The translations under genes were made by a program, and so were the position numbers. From assembly GCA_963736715.1 (NCBI GenBank), contig CAVTQA010000019.1, forward strand, positions 62,001-126,000: a stretch of 64,000 nt of DNA, read 5' to 3'. Shown piece by piece: positions 40,563-49,794 of this stretch. Every line of letters begins with the position of its first letter. The stretch's first letter is position 1. Source of the stretch: AP-15 sp963736715 (lineage in GTDB: Bacteria > Pseudomonadota > Alphaproteobacteria > ATCC43930 > CGMCC-115725). The notes below the pieces were generated by a model. That model had not been told where the DNA came from and made no database searches. It saw only the letters and a program-made list of their open reading frames with translations.

Positions 40563-43500
40563 TGCTTGGGGATCGTTCGCTTTGCACTGAAATATCCGCA
40601 CACCTTCTATGTGGTGGCGGCTCTGATCTTGTTCCTCGGGATCACCGCGGCGGTCGAGATGCCGACCGACATTTTCCCTGAGATCAATATCCCGGTTGTC
40701 TCGGTGATCTGGCAGTATACCGGCCTCAACACGACCGAGATGGAGCAGCGCTTCACCACCTACAGCCAATACGCGATCAGCTCAAACGTCAACGGCATCA
40801 AGGACATCGAAGCCGAAACCGTCAACGGCATTTCGGTGCAGAAGATCTATTTCCAGCCCGATGCGAACCTCGACCTGGCGATCTCGCAGGTTGTCGCCGC
40901 TACGAATGCGATCCGCGCCTTGCTGCCGACCGGGACCCAGCCGCCGATTGTCGTGCAATACAGCGCGTCGGCCGTTCCGGTCCTGCAGATCAGCCTGAGT
41001 TCCGACAGGCTCAGCGAGTCGCAACTCTATGATTACGGTATCTATCGGTTGCGGCAGATGATTGCGCCGATCCATGGCGTCACATTGCCGACACCCGCCG
41101 GCGGAAAATATCGGCAGATCATGGTCGATATCGACCAGACCAAGCTGCTCTCCAAAGGCCTGACGCCGCTGCAGGTTGTGAATGCGGTCAACGCGCAGAA
41201 CCTGACCCTGCCCGGCGGCGATGCGAAGATCGGCAAGACCGATTACACCTTCCGCACCAATTCGATGCCGCCGACGGTCGAGGCGCTCAACGACATCCCG
41301 GTCAGCTATTCGAACGGCGCTACCGTGTTCCTCAGGGACATCGGTCATGTGCGCGACGGCAATCTGGTACAGCAGAATATTGTGCGCGCGGATGGCAAAA
41401 AATCTGTTCTGCTCAGCATCATCAAAAACGGCAATGCTTCGACATTGACTGTTGTCAATGCGGTCAAACACACGCTGGACGTCGCTCGCAAGGCGGCGCC
41501 CGCCGGCATGGTCATCAAATCGTTGTTCGACCAGTCGGTGTTCGTGACCTCTTCGTTGTTTGCCGTGCTGCGCGAAGGGGCCATCGCGGCCGGGCTCACG
41601 GCGCTGATGATCCTCCTCTTCCTCGGCTCGTGGCGGCCGACGATCGTCGTCATGATCTCGATCCCGCTGGCGATGCTGACCTCGCTCGTCGCGCTGTACT
41701 TCCTCGGCGAGACGATCAACACGATGACCTTGGGCGGGCTGGCGCTGGCGGTCGGCATTCTCGTCGACGATTCGACGGTGACGATCGAGAATACCTACCG
41801 CCTGCTCGACGAAGAAAAAATGCCGCTGCCGCGGGCAACCCTCCATGGCGCCGCCGAAATCGCAGTGCCGACGCTGGTCTCCACACTCGCGATCAGCTGC
41901 GTGTTTACCTCGGTGGTCTTTCTCGAAGGGCCGGCGAAATATTTGTTCACCCCGCTCGGCCTCGCCGTCGTCTTTGCGATGCTCGCCTCCTACGGCCTAT
42001 CGCGCACACTGACGCCGATCACGATCGGAGAGCTACTGAAAGGGCAGCATAACGGCGGGTCAACGGACCTTCTCCCTACCCCTCCCAGTGAGGCAAGGGT
42101 GAGCGGCTTCTTTTCCCGCTTCCATGCGTCGTTCGAGCGCGGCTTCGAGCATCTGCGCGAAGGCTATGTCCGGCTGCTCACTATGCTTCTGACCCGCCGG
42201 GCAATCGTCCCGCTCGTCGCTGCACTCGTCCTTGCGCTCGGCGCCGCGATGTTTGTCTTTGTCGGCCGCGATTTCTATCCCGCGATCGACGGCGGCATGA
42301 TCCAACTCCATGTCCGCGCCCCTCCGGGCACCCGCATTGAGGTGACGGAGCAGATCTTCCAAAAGGTCGAGGACAAGATCCGCGAGGTCATTCCGAAACA
42401 AGACCTCGATTTGATCGTCGACAATTTCGGCGTGCCGGCGCGTTCCTATAACTGGGCGTTCTCCGACGGCACCACGATCGCGGTTAATGACGGCGTGATC
42501 ATGGTGTCCCTCAAAGACGGTCACGCGCCGACCGCCGATTACGTGCGCAAGTTACGCGAGGTCCTGCCGGCGGCGTTCCCGGAAGATTTGTTTTATTTCC
42601 AGCCCGCGGATATGGCGACGCAAATCCTGAACTTCGGGATCACCGCACAGATCGACGTCCGCACGGTCGGCTATGACCGGGTCAAGAACCTGCGGATTGC
42701 CGAGGAGCTGCGGCAACGTATCGCCGCCGTTCCGGGCGTTGTCGACGCTCATATACAACAGGAGGTCTATGCGCCTGACTTCTACATCCAGATCGATCGC
42801 GCGCGGGCTCTGCAGTTCGGTATCACGGTGAGCGACATCGGCAACAACATCAGTACGAGCCTTAGTTCCTCCGAGCAGGTCCAGCCGAACTTCTGGACCG
42901 ATCCGACCAACGGCATTCCGTACTACATCGCGGTGCAAACGCCGCAATACCTGGTCAGCTCGATGGGCGATCTCGGCAATACGCCGGTCAGTACCGGAAC
43001 CTCCACGCCGGCAACGCAACCGGTTCCCGGACAGCTCGGCAATGTGGCGACTTCCGCGTCAGTAAGCACGACGACCGCGCCGGGAGCAACGCTACCGGTT
43101 CCGGGAGAGCTCAGCAATGCGGCGACCTTCACACGCGACTCGGTGCCGGGCAGCGCAAACCAGGCCAACATCCAGCCGGTGTACGAAGTCTATGCCAGCA
43201 CCCAAGGCCGCGATCTCGGCAGCGTTGCGACCGACATCGACAAAATCACGACCGACCTCAAGAAACAGCTCGCGCCCGGCAACACGCTCCAGGTGACCGG
43301 CCAGATCGACAGCATGAACCAGGCCTTCCGCGATCTGACGATCGGCCTCTTGTTCGCGGCGGTCTTCGTTTACATGCTGATGGTCGTCAACTACCAGAAC
43401 TTTGGTGACCCGTTCGTCGTCATCCTGGCATTGCCCGCGACCTTTTGCGGCATCGTCACGATGCTTTACATCACCAATACGACGCTCAGCGTTCCCTCAC

Positions 43501-43856
43501 TGATGGGCGCGATCATGGCGGTCGGCGTCGCCTCGGCAAACTCGATCCTGCTCGTCACTTTCGCACGCGAGCAGCAGCTCGCGGGCAGCAAGGCCTTCGA
43601 TGCTGCGATCTCGGCCGGGCACACCCGAATCCGGCCGGTACTGATGACCGCGACCGCAATGATCGTCGGCATGGTCCCGATGGCGATCGGCGGCCCGGGC
43701 GAGGAGCAGAATGCAGCGCTGGCGCGCGCCGTCATTGGCGGCCTACTGTTTGCGACCCCGACCACCCTGCTCGTCGTGCCGTACCTGTTTGCGATGCTGC
43801 GCAAGGGCAATGACGGCAAACCGGCCCACGGCGTTTTCGAGGAGGTTCCCGAATGA
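40563..43856 (+). CDS. RND-family efflux transporter, inner-membrane permease
   Basis: A permease of about 1,097 residues of the HAE1/MexB-like resistance-nodulation-division group, which exports drugs or other compounds using the proton gradient together with an adaptor and outer-membrane channel. Twelve helices in the usual 1+5+1+5 arrangement are visible: LKYPHTFYVVAALILFLGIT near the N-terminus, GLALAVGILVDDSTVTIENT (the Gly-Asp-Asp helix IV motif), and GAIMAVGVASANSILLVTFA. The second periplasmic loop carries an insertion with a 25-residue tandem duplication. TTG 40563 with GGGGGGTG upstream gives the family-like MGIVRFALKYPHTF; GTG 40548 is the alternative. Its stop overlaps the adaptor start (ATGA). 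Substrate unknown. Confidence 0.93.
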   Translation, partial: CLGIVRFALKYPHTFYVVAALILFLGITAAVEMPTDIFPEINIPVVSVIWQYTGLNTTEMEQRFTTYSQYAISSNVNGIKDIEAETVNGISVQKIYFQPDANLDLAISQVVAATNAIRALLPTGTQPPIVVQYSASAVPVLQISLSSDRLSESQLYDYGIYRLRQMIAPIHGVTLPTPAGGKYRQIMVDIDQTKLLSKGLTPLQVVNAVNAQNLTLPGGDAKIGKTDYTFRTNSMPPTVEALNDIPVSYSNGATVFLRDIGHVRDGNLVQQNIVRADGKKSVLLSIIKNGNASTLTVVNAVKHTLDVARKAAPAGMVIKSLFDQSVFVTSSLFAVLREGAIAAGLTALMILLFLGSWRPTIVVMISIPLAMLTSLVALYFLGETINTMTLGGLALAVGILVDDSTVTIENTYRLLDEEKMPLPRATLHGAAEIAVPTLVSTLAISCVFTSVVFLEGPAKYLFTPLGLAVVFAMLASYGLSRTLTPITIGELLKGQHNGGSTDLLPTPPSEARVSGFFSRFHASFERGFEHLREGYVRLLTMLLTRRAIVPLVAALVLALGAAMFVFVGRDFYPAIDGGMIQLHVRAPPGTRIEVTEQIFQKVEDKIREVIPKQDLDLIVDNFGVPARSYNWAFSDGTTIAVNDGVIMVSLKDGHAPTADYVRKLREVLPAAFPEDLFYFQPADMATQILNFGITAQIDVRTVGYDRVKNLRIAEELRQRIAAVPGVVDAHIQQEVYAPDFYIQIDRARALQFGITVSDIGNNISTSLSSSEQVQPNFWTDPTNGIPYYIAVQTPQYLVSSMGDLGNTPVSTGTSTPATQPVPGQLGNVATSASVSTTTAPGATLPVPGELSNAATFTRDSVPGSANQANIQPVYEVYASTQGRDLGSVATDIDKITTDLKKQLAPGNTLQVTGQIDSMNQAFRDLTIGLLFAAVFVYMLMVVNYQNFGDPFVVILALPATFCGIVTMLYITNTTLSVPSLMGAIMAVGVASANSILLVTFAREQQLAGSKAFDAAISAGHTRIRPVLMTATAMIVGMVPMAIGGPGEEQNAALARAVIGGLLFATPTTLLVVPYLFAMLRKGNDGKPAHGVFEEVPE
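43011..43126 (+). repeat. imperfect tandem duplication inside the RND permease gene, 75-nt period
   Basis: The 41-base segment from 43011 (encoding TQPVPGQLGNVAT) recurs at 43086 (encoding TLPVPGELSNAAT), about 80 per cent identical by eye. Both are in frame within a Ser/Thr/Pro-rich insertion in the second periplasmic loop. Confidence 0.8.
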
Positions 43857-45148
43857 GCGACCTCGAACAACCACCACTGCTGAAAGGGCCGCCACCGCAG
43901 CCGCTGCTTCCGGCGCCCGATCGCGATACCCCCGAACCGCCGCCAAGCGGGCCTACGAGGCGGGGCGGGCCCGGGCGCCGGTTGCTTGGCCTTGGCGTGC
44001 TCTTGCTGTTTACAGTCGCTGTCGCGCTGGGCGTGTGGCACCATTACGAGCAGCACCGTCAGGTCATGGACACCGCCGAGCAGCAGGCGAATTTCGTCCC
44101 GAGCGTGCGCGTCGAGGCGGTGGCGCAGCGTTACGGCAGGCTCCACGTGACATTGCCGGCGACAACGCTCGGCTTCGAGGCAGCAAATATTTATGCCCGC
44201 GCCAGCGGTTATGTGTTGAAGCGCTATGTCGATATCGGCGATCACGTCAAGGCCGGGCAGCTCCTTGCCGAGATCACCGCGCCCGAGGTCGAGGACCAGA
44301 TCGCGCAATATCAGAATAGTCTGCAGCAGGCTCACTCGACGCGGAACCAGAATCAAGCGCAACAGTCGCTGGACCAAGTCACCTGGGGACGCAACTCGGT
44401 CCTTGTCAATCAGGGCTGGGTGACGAAGCAGCAGGGCGACGTCGATCGGTACACCTTACAGGCCCAGCAGCACGCGACGACGGCGGCTCATTACAGTGCC
44501 GCGGCAATGCAGGCGCAGCTGAGCTATTACAGTCAGCAGAAGATCTATCAGCAGGTAGTCGCTCCGTTCGACGGCGTGATCACACAACGCAACATCGATG
44601 TCGGCAGCCTGATCACGGCTGACGCAGCGGGCGGCACCTCGATGTTTTCGATGACCCACAGCGACGTGATCCGCGTCTGGGTTTATGTGCCGCAGGACGC
44701 CGCCTTTGGCGTTAAGCCCGGCATCGAGGCCGTTATTCACGTGCCCGCGATGCCTAATCTCACATTCCGTGGCAACGTCACGCGGATCGCCGATGCCCTC
44801 CAACCGGGAACGCGGACCCTCCTGACCGAGGTCGACGTTCCCAACCCGGATGGCGCGCTGCAGCCGGGGGTCTATTGCACTGTCGAACTGAAGATCCCAC
44901 GCCCATCGCCGGCGCTGATCGTGCCCGGCTCGGCGATCATCTTTAATCAGAACGGCATGCAGGTCGCAGTCGTCGAAAACGGCGTCGCCCATCTGCGCAA
45001 GATCGCGATCACGACCGATTACGGCACTGAGGTCGAGGTCAACGAGGGCCTCCAGAACGGCGAGCAAGTGGTATTGCAACCGCCCGTCAATCTCGCCGAC
45101 GGCGACAAGGTGCAGATCATACCGGAGCCGCCGGCAACGACACCGTAA
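43853..45148 (+). CDS. RND efflux periplasmic adaptor (membrane fusion protein)
   Basis: A 431-residue adaptor linking the RND permease to an outer-membrane channel. It has a Pro-rich cytoplasmic lead (PPLLKGPPPQPLLPAPDRDT), one anchoring helix LLGLGVLLLFTVAVALGVWH, then the lipoyl/barrel-sandwich hybrid halves (NIYARASGYVLKRYVDIGDH, VKAGQLLAEITAPEVED; later YQQVVAPFDGVITQRNIDVG), a coiled coil rich in Gln between them, the beta-barrel (VWVYVPQDAAFGVKPGIEAV) and the membrane-proximal domain. It begins four bases before the permease stop, so translation is coupled. No outer-membrane factor gene follows, so a TolC-type channel encoded elsewhere is probably used. Confidence 0.93.
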   Translation: MSDLEQPPLLKGPPPQPLLPAPDRDTPEPPPSGPTRRGGPGRRLLGLGVLLLFTVAVALGVWHHYEQHRQVMDTAEQQANFVPSVRVEAVAQRYGRLHVTLPATTLGFEAANIYARASGYVLKRYVDIGDHVKAGQLLAEITAPEVEDQIAQYQNSLQQAHSTRNQNQAQQSLDQVTWGRNSVLVNQGWVTKQQGDVDRYTLQAQQHATTAAHYSAAAMQAQLSYYSQQKIYQQVVAPFDGVITQRNIDVGSLITADAAGGTSMFSMTHSDVIRVWVYVPQDAAFGVKPGIEAVIHVPAMPNLTFRGNVTRIADALQPGTRTLLTEVDVPNPDGALQPGVYCTVELKIPRPSPALIVPGSAIIFNQNGMQVAVVENGVAHLRKIAITTDYGTEVEVNEGLQNGEQVVLQPPVNLADGDKVQIIPEPPATTP

Positions 45149-45410
45149 TCGCATGAAGAGAACCGATCAACTCAGGCAAATCATCATTCGCCGGATCGTC
45201 GGTGGCTCTGGCCACGTGCCTCAGGAAGTATGCGAACCCTGCCGGGTTGAGCGGTTTCTCTCCACGGTTGCACAGTAGAGACTCTGAGCAAGGGATCTGG
45301 CTCATGACCTCTCGATGCACGATCGACCGGTGGGTCGGACCTGGACAATCCCGGGGGTAATCGACAGGCTCGGCAGCGTCGGCGATTGCATCGCGGGACT
45401 TTGCTGATCG

Positions 45411-46092
45411 GTGTCCGTCTCGGATCTATGGGCGGTTCTCCAGACCGAGGGGCTGGGGCGCACTCATCGCGCTCTCGCTCACTGTCAGCCTTTCCGCCAC
45501 GGCACTGGCAACTTTGTTCGGCACAGCGCTTGGCACGGGGCTTGCCATCTATGCCGTTCCAGGGCGACGAATTCTGGTGATGACGGCCAACGCTCTGCTC
45601 GGGCTGCCGCCGGTGGTCGTCGGTCTGGCGCTCTACCTGCTCCTCTCCCGGTCGGGTCCGCTCGGGGTACTCGACCTGCTGTTCACGCCGGGCGCGATGG
45701 TCATCGCACAAGCCCTGCTTGCACTCCCAATCGTGACGACGCTCGTCCACGACGCGACCGCCAATTCCTGGGCAGAGTATGGCGCAGCACTGCAAGTTGA
45801 CGGCGCGACGCGATTGCAGTCCATCCCGCACCTGCTCGCGATCGCGCGGACCCGGCTGGTTATGGCTGTTCTCGCCGGGTTCGGCCGGACGATCTCGGAG
45901 GTGGGGGCCATCCTCATCGTCGGCGGCAATATCGCCGGGTACACGCGGACTATAACGACGGCGATCGTCCTCGAGACCAGCGAGGGCAATCTGTCGCTCG
46001 CCCTCGGCCTCGGCTTTGTCCTGATCGGGATCAGCATCGCGGTCGGCGCGACGATCTTCGCGCTCGGCATCAAAGGGGGGCGGTGGTGGTGA
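45411..46092 (+). CDS. tupB: ABC permease, tungstate type (TupB-like), probable frameshift near the 5' end
   Basis: From about 45460 onward this is a tungstate/molybdate-type ABC permease: LTVSLSATALATLFGTALGT, VMTANALLGLPPVVVGLALY, LLFTPGAMVIAQALLALPIV (loop to the ATPase), VLAGFGRTISEVGAILIVGG and TTAIVLETSEGNLSLALGLG, ending in a final helix. Four or five helices are visible. No good start lies in this frame: GTG 45411 in the neighbouring frame encodes MSVSDLWAVLQTEGLG, which matches the family's usual opening, so one base near 45455 appears to be changed. The uninterrupted frame from TTG 45514 gives 192 residues. Overlaps the downstream binding-protein gene (GTGA). The ATPase subunit is not in this window. 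Confidence 0.8.
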
Positions 46093-46916
46093 ACCCAAAG
46101 CTAGCGGCGGCGTTCCTGATCAGTTCCGCGGTATTCGCGGGCGGACCGAGCCGCGCCGACGAGGCGATCGTGCTCGCCTCGACGACCTCGGTCGAGAATT
46201 CGGGGCTCCTCGCAAACATCCTGCCGGAATTCACCAAGATGACCGGCATCACGGTCCGGGTCCTCGCGCAGGGCACCGGCCAGGCGTTGGCGACGGCGGC
46301 GCATGGCGATGCCGATCTGGTGCTGGTGCACGATCCGGAGGCGGAGCAGAAGTTCATCGCACAGGGGCACGGCGTCGACCGCCGGCAGATCGCCTGGAAC
46401 GATTTCATCGTGGTCGGCCCGCGCGCCGATCCGGCGCATATTGCCGGCGGGCATGGCGCGGTTGCGGCGTTTACGGCGATCGCCGCCACCAGCGCAGCGT
46501 TCGTTTCGCGCGGTGACAAGAGCGGGACCGACGCCCTCGAAAAACGCCTCTGGCGTGCGGCTGCGATCGACCCGGCCCAGGCCGGCGGCGGCTCGTGGTA
46601 CCGAGATATCGGCGGCGGTATGGGGGCCGCGCTCAACACCGCTGCGGCAATGGGCGCCTATACGCTTTCCGATCGGGGCACCTGGCTCAGCTTCGGCAAC
46701 AAAGGCGACCTCACAGTGCTGGTCGAAGGCGATCCGAGATTGCTGAACCGCTACGATGTGATTTTGCTCGATCCGGTCAAGCACCCCGACGCCAAGCAAG
46801 AGCTCGCCCACCGCTTTGCCAAGTGGTTCGCTTCGCCCGAAGGCCAAGCCGCGATCGGCGGCTATAAGGTCAATGGCGAGCAGCTGTTTCATCCCTCGGC
46901 CGACGCGCCGAAATAA
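46089..46916 (+). CDS. tupA: tungstate/molybdate-type periplasmic binding protein (TupA-like)
   Basis: A 275-residue protein with signal peptide (AAAFLISSAVFAGGPSRADE) and the TupA fold. Oxyanion-binding segments are VLASTTSVENSGLLANILPE (Thr-Thr-Ser), VLAQGTGQALATAAHGDADL (Gly-Thr-Gly), LVHDPEAEQKFIAQGHGVDR, WNDFIVVGPRADPAHIAG and SRGDKSGTDALEKRLW. These are the residues that hold tungstate in family members. A string of GTG codons precedes it; GTG 46089 gives a 4-base GTGA overlap with the permease and AAGGGGGG about eight bases upstream. Supplies tungstate or molybdate, perhaps for molybdenum-family enzymes such as the hydroxylase at 1-3658. Confidence 0.93.
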   Translation: MNPKLAAAFLISSAVFAGGPSRADEAIVLASTTSVENSGLLANILPEFTKMTGITVRVLAQGTGQALATAAHGDADLVLVHDPEAEQKFIAQGHGVDRRQIAWNDFIVVGPRADPAHIAGGHGAVAAFTAIAATSAAFVSRGDKSGTDALEKRLWRAAAIDPAQAGGGSWYRDIGGGMGAALNTAAAMGAYTLSDRGTWLSFGNKGDLTVLVEGDPRLLNRYDVILLDPVKHPDAKQELAHRFAKWFASPEGQAAIGGYKVNGEQLFHPSADAPK

Positions 46917-46978
46917 GCTCCTTGAGTTGATTGAGGTTAAAGCCGGCTCTGCGCTGCTGTCAAAAATGAGTAACACGC

Positions 46979-47212
46979 TCACCGGAATGGGGGCTTGCGG
47001 CCGTCAATACGGCCGGTCGCCTTTGAGCTAAACCGCATCAACTGATCGTTGTCGAGCTGCTGGCTGCGAAACCGCAAAACCAGGTGATCGGCCCACGCCT
47101 GCTTGATGGCTTCCACTGCGTCTGAAGAGAGTGCCTGCGCTAGGTCGAGCCCTTCGATGTCATCGCCGAGCGCCGCGCCGGTTGGTCTTACCTCGATTCT
47201 CTGCCGCTCCAA
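46979..47212 (-). pseudogene. N-terminal fragment of a TauD/TfdA-type dioxygenase
   Basis: From TTG 47212 the frame reads MERQRIEVRPTGAALGDDIE, then GLDLAQALSSDAVEAIKQAW, ADHLVLRFRSQQLDNDQLMR and FSSKATG, after which homology ends. This is the typical first 60 residues of TauD/TfdA alpha-ketoglutarate-dependent dioxygenases (xGAALGAEIxGLDLxxPLSDxxxxxIxxAWxxHxVLxFRxQ). The iron-binding HxD and distal His are absent, so it cannot be active. It lies directly downstream of the MaoC gene on the same strand and may once have formed an operon with it. Confidence 0.75.
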
Positions 47213-47261
47213 AACCGCTGACCTCTCCGTTTCCTCCAGCTCAAAATCCGAAATCCGCTCG

Positions 47262-47717
47262 TCAATCGAATTGCATGCTGATGGTTTCGGCGACGAGCGC
47301 GGGGCGGGACGCGCCCTCGACCTCGATCGTGTTCTCCGAGGTGACGCGCACACCGCCATCGACCGGCTCGACCGATTTGATTTTCTGCCGCAGCCGAATG
47401 CGCGAACCGGCCGGTACCTGCCCAGTAAAGCGGACCCGGTTGGAGCCGTAATTAAGTCCGCGCGAGCGGTGCTTGACGCGATAGAGCGTCTGGCCGAGAC
47501 GTGGCACCAGTGACAAAGTCAGATAGCCGTGGGCGATCGTCTTGCCGCCCGGCATCTCGCGCTTGGCGCGCTCGACATCGACATGGATCCATTGGTGGTC
47601 GCCAGTTGCGTCGGCGAATTTATCGATCAGCGCCTGATCGACGGTAAACCAATCGCTGACGCCGATTTCCTTGCCGGCATATTGCGCAAGGTCCGCCGGC
47701 CGCTCGAGTTCAATCAT
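47262..47717 (-). CDS. MaoC family (R)-specific enoyl-CoA hydratase-like protein
   Basis: A 151-residue hot-dog-fold hydratase. The catalytic loop is FADATGDHQWIHVDVERAKR (Asp and His of the hydratase-2 motif) near residues 34-53, followed by IAHGYLTLSLVPRLGQTLY (helix with Gly-Tyr) near 60-90. The C-terminal strands VRFTGQVPAGSRIRLRQKIK and SRPALVAETISMQFD complete the fold. It hydrates trans-2-enoyl-CoA to (R)-3-hydroxyacyl-CoA, a step in polyhydroxyalkanoate supply or fatty-acid degradation. ATG 47717 follows GGAGGGACA. Stands alone; a PHB-depolymerase-type gene is in the same window at 30.3 kb but not nearby. Confidence 0.9.
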   Translation of the reverse strand: MIELERPADLAQYAGKEIGVSDWFTVDQALIDKFADATGDHQWIHVDVERAKREMPGGKTIAHGYLTLSLVPRLGQTLYRVKHRSRGLNYGSNRVRFTGQVPAGSRIRLRQKIKSVEPVDGGVRVTSENTIEVEGASRPALVAETISMQFD

Positions 47718-47904
47718 CGTTTGTCCCTCCTATTGCTTGTCGCAAATCGTCTACCCGATTTACGGCGGCCCAGGAAAGGCGCTCAGCGAGCTGTGAAGCG
47801 AGGCGGGCGAAGCCGCATAGTCGTACCGTATTCGCCCGTCAGGAACCGCTGCGCTCTCCACGCGGTTAATCTTGCGATATTCACGATCATTGAAGGATTT
47901 GGCG

Positions 47905-48450
47905 ATGGCGACAAAAGCGAAGACGAAGGCAAGCCGCGGTGCCGAACGCAAATCGAGCCGCTCGCAAAGCGCGAGCAGCAGTAAGGAACGCCAGCAGGCG
48001 TCCCGTAATGCGTTCGACGTCTTGGAACAAGATCACCGGGAAGTCGAGGAATGGTTCAACGAATACGACGAACTGAAGGAAAGTGATGAAGATCGCAAGG
48101 CGGAGCTGTCGGAAAAGATCTGTCTCGCCTTGAAGGTTCATGCCCAGATCGAAGAAGAGATTTTCTACCCCCAGGCCCGAGAGGCCAGTCAGGACAACGA
48201 TCTGATCGACGAAGCGGTCGTCGAGCACGCGACCGTGAAAAACCTGATCGGCGAAATCGAGGGCATGGAGGTCGGTGAGGAACTCTACGACGCCAAAATT
48301 CAAGTCCTTGGCGAAATGGTCAAGCAGCACATCAAAGAAGAGGAAGAAGAGCTTTTTCCGGAGCTCCAATCGACAAAGATGGATCTTGATGCCGTCGGCA
48401 AGGAACTCGCCGAGCGTAAGGAAGAGCTGATGGCTGAAATGCAAGCGTAA
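47905..48450 (+). CDS. hemerythrin domain-containing protein
   Basis: A 181-residue protein. A Lys/Arg/Ser-rich tail (MATKAKTKASRGAERKSSRS) comes first, then a four-helix hemerythrin-like domain with candidate iron ligands: NAFDVLEQDHREVEEWFNEY (His of EQDH), ICLALKVHAQIEEEIFYPQA (H...E...YP), VVEHATVKNLIGEIEGM (His) and MVKQHIKEEEEELFPELQS (H...E...FPEL). Such proteins bind a di-iron centre, sense oxygen or peroxide, or store iron. ATG 47905 has GAAGGA nine bases upstream. A strong terminator follows at 48468. The basic N-terminal tail could bind nucleic acid. No signal peptide, so cytoplasmic. Confidence 0.9.
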   Translation: MATKAKTKASRGAERKSSRSQSASSSKERQQASRNAFDVLEQDHREVEEWFNEYDELKESDEDRKAELSEKICLALKVHAQIEEEIFYPQAREASQDNDLIDEAVVEHATVKNLIGEIEGMEVGEELYDAKIQVLGEMVKQHIKEEEEELFPELQSTKMDLDAVGKELAERKEELMAEMQA

Positions 48451-48467
48451 ACGCGATAATCGGCAAG

Positions 48468-48500
48468 CGACAGAGCCCCGCCAGCGGCGGGGCTCTGTCG
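48468..48500 (+). terminator. 15-bp hairpin after the hemerythrin gene
   Basis: CGACAGAGCCCCGCC (48468-48482) pairs perfectly with GGCGGGGCTCTGTCG (48486-48500), three-base loop AGC. It begins 17 bases after the stop codon. No T-tract follows, but the stem is very GC-rich. Confidence 0.75.
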
Positions 48501-48570
48501 CTGTCCCGAGGGGAACCCGGAAGAACGCCGTCCGTTTGGGACGCAACCTCTTTCGTCACGGAATCAGACG

Positions 48571-49443
48571 ATGACAATCGATCCGAAGACCGCCGGCCCG
48601 ACCCCTCCGCTACCCCGCCAACAGCAGGACCCGCCCGGCTTTACCGAACAGCTCGACCCGAAGCCGGATCATGGCGAGCACTCCTATCGCGGCTGCGGCA
48701 AGCTGAAAAACCGCGTCGCGCTGATCACCGGCGCCAACTCGGGAATTGGACGGGCGGTCGCAATAGCCTTCGCGCGAGAGGGCGCGGACGTTCTCCTTTC
48801 CTATCTCCGCGAGCATCAGGACGCGCAGGAGACGGGGCGCTGGGTCGAGGAGGCCGGGCGCCGAGCGGTGTTGCTCGCCGGCGACGTCAAAGACCCGGCA
48901 CATTGCCGCCAGCTGGTCGACCGTGCCATCAGGGAATTCGGTAAGCTGGACATTCTGGTCAACAACGCCGCCTATCAGATGACCCATGCCAGTCTCGAGG
49001 AGATCAGCGAGGAAGAGTGGGACCATACCTTCCGCACTAATATTTACAGCATGTTCTACCTGTCGAAGGCTGCCGTCGCGCACATGAAACCGGGCAGCGC
49101 CATCGTGAACACGGCCTCCATTAACAGCAAATCGCCCTCCCCGCAGCTGCTGGCCTATGCGACGACAAAAGGCGCCGTCGCCAATTTCACGGCCGGCCTC
49201 GCGCAACTGCTCGCCGAGAAGGGAATTCGCGTCAACTGCGTCGCCCCCGGACCGATCTGGACTCCGTTGATCCCCTCGACGATGGCCCCCGACAAGGTCG
49301 AGCATTTCGGCGAGAATACGCCGCTCAAACGCCCGGGCCAGCCGGCCGAGCTGGCCCCCGCCTATGTGCTGCTCGCCTCCGACGACGGCAGTTACATCTC
49401 CGGAGCGATGGTCCCGGTCACCGGCGGCCGCCCAATGCTCTAG
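48571..49443 (+). CDS. SDR family oxidoreductase
   Basis: A 290-residue short-chain dehydrogenase/reductase, close to the YghA/glucose-1-dehydrogenase-like group. An N-terminal extension of about 40 residues is Pro-rich (PRQQQDPPGFTEQLDPKPDH). The Rossmann core follows: NRVALITGANSGIGRAVAIA (TGxxxGIG cofactor loop), LAGDVKDPAHC, LDILVNNAAYQMTH (NNAG-like), IVNTASINSKSPSPQLLAYA then TTKGA (Ser, Tyr, Lys catalytic set, Y-x-x-x-K), and VNCVAPGPIWTPLIPSTM. It oxidises or reduces an alcohol/ketone with NAD(P). Separate transcription unit after the hemerythrin terminator; related extended SDRs often respond to osmotic or oxidative stress. Substrate unknown. Confidence 0.9.
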   Translation: MTIDPKTAGPTPPLPRQQQDPPGFTEQLDPKPDHGEHSYRGCGKLKNRVALITGANSGIGRAVAIAFAREGADVLLSYLREHQDAQETGRWVEEAGRRAVLLAGDVKDPAHCRQLVDRAIREFGKLDILVNNAAYQMTHASLEEISEEEWDHTFRTNIYSMFYLSKAAVAHMKPGSAIVNTASINSKSPSPQLLAYATTKGAVANFTAGLAQLLAEKGIRVNCVAPGPIWTPLIPSTMAPDKVEHFGENTPLKRPGQPAELAPAYVLLASDDGSYISGAMVPVTGGRPML

Positions 49444-49794
49444 CGCCGCTTCACCTTTGCTGGAGGCATCTGCGCGCTCCCGTCTACTAGAGCGGGAGGA
49501 CATGCCTCTCTCTGTCGCCGCCTGCGCAAAAATAGTCTCGATGGTATCCGGTGCCTTTGACGCTTAGGCAGACGCTCCACGATTTGATATCATCACGGCC
49601 AACTCACGATCACGGATCACGATGGGCTCGAAGCCAGCGCGTGCGAATGCTATTGGATCGATCACGATCAGCTCGATCGGTTTTTTTGACGAGCGCGTTC
49701 AACATTCAATTAAAAATGCAGATTTGTACGCTCGCGGACAGATGCGTTGTTAATTCGAGGGTTTCCTGCGAACGCGACAAATCGGAGGAAACCG
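49444..49794. other. intergenic stretch with short repeats
   Basis: About 350 bases. A weak hairpin (CTCCCG...CGGGAG) occurs near 49478-49500 after the SDR gene. Several copies of the heptamer GATCACG lie between 49607 and 49668, followed by a T7 run at 49681. No supported gene. Confidence 0.45.
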
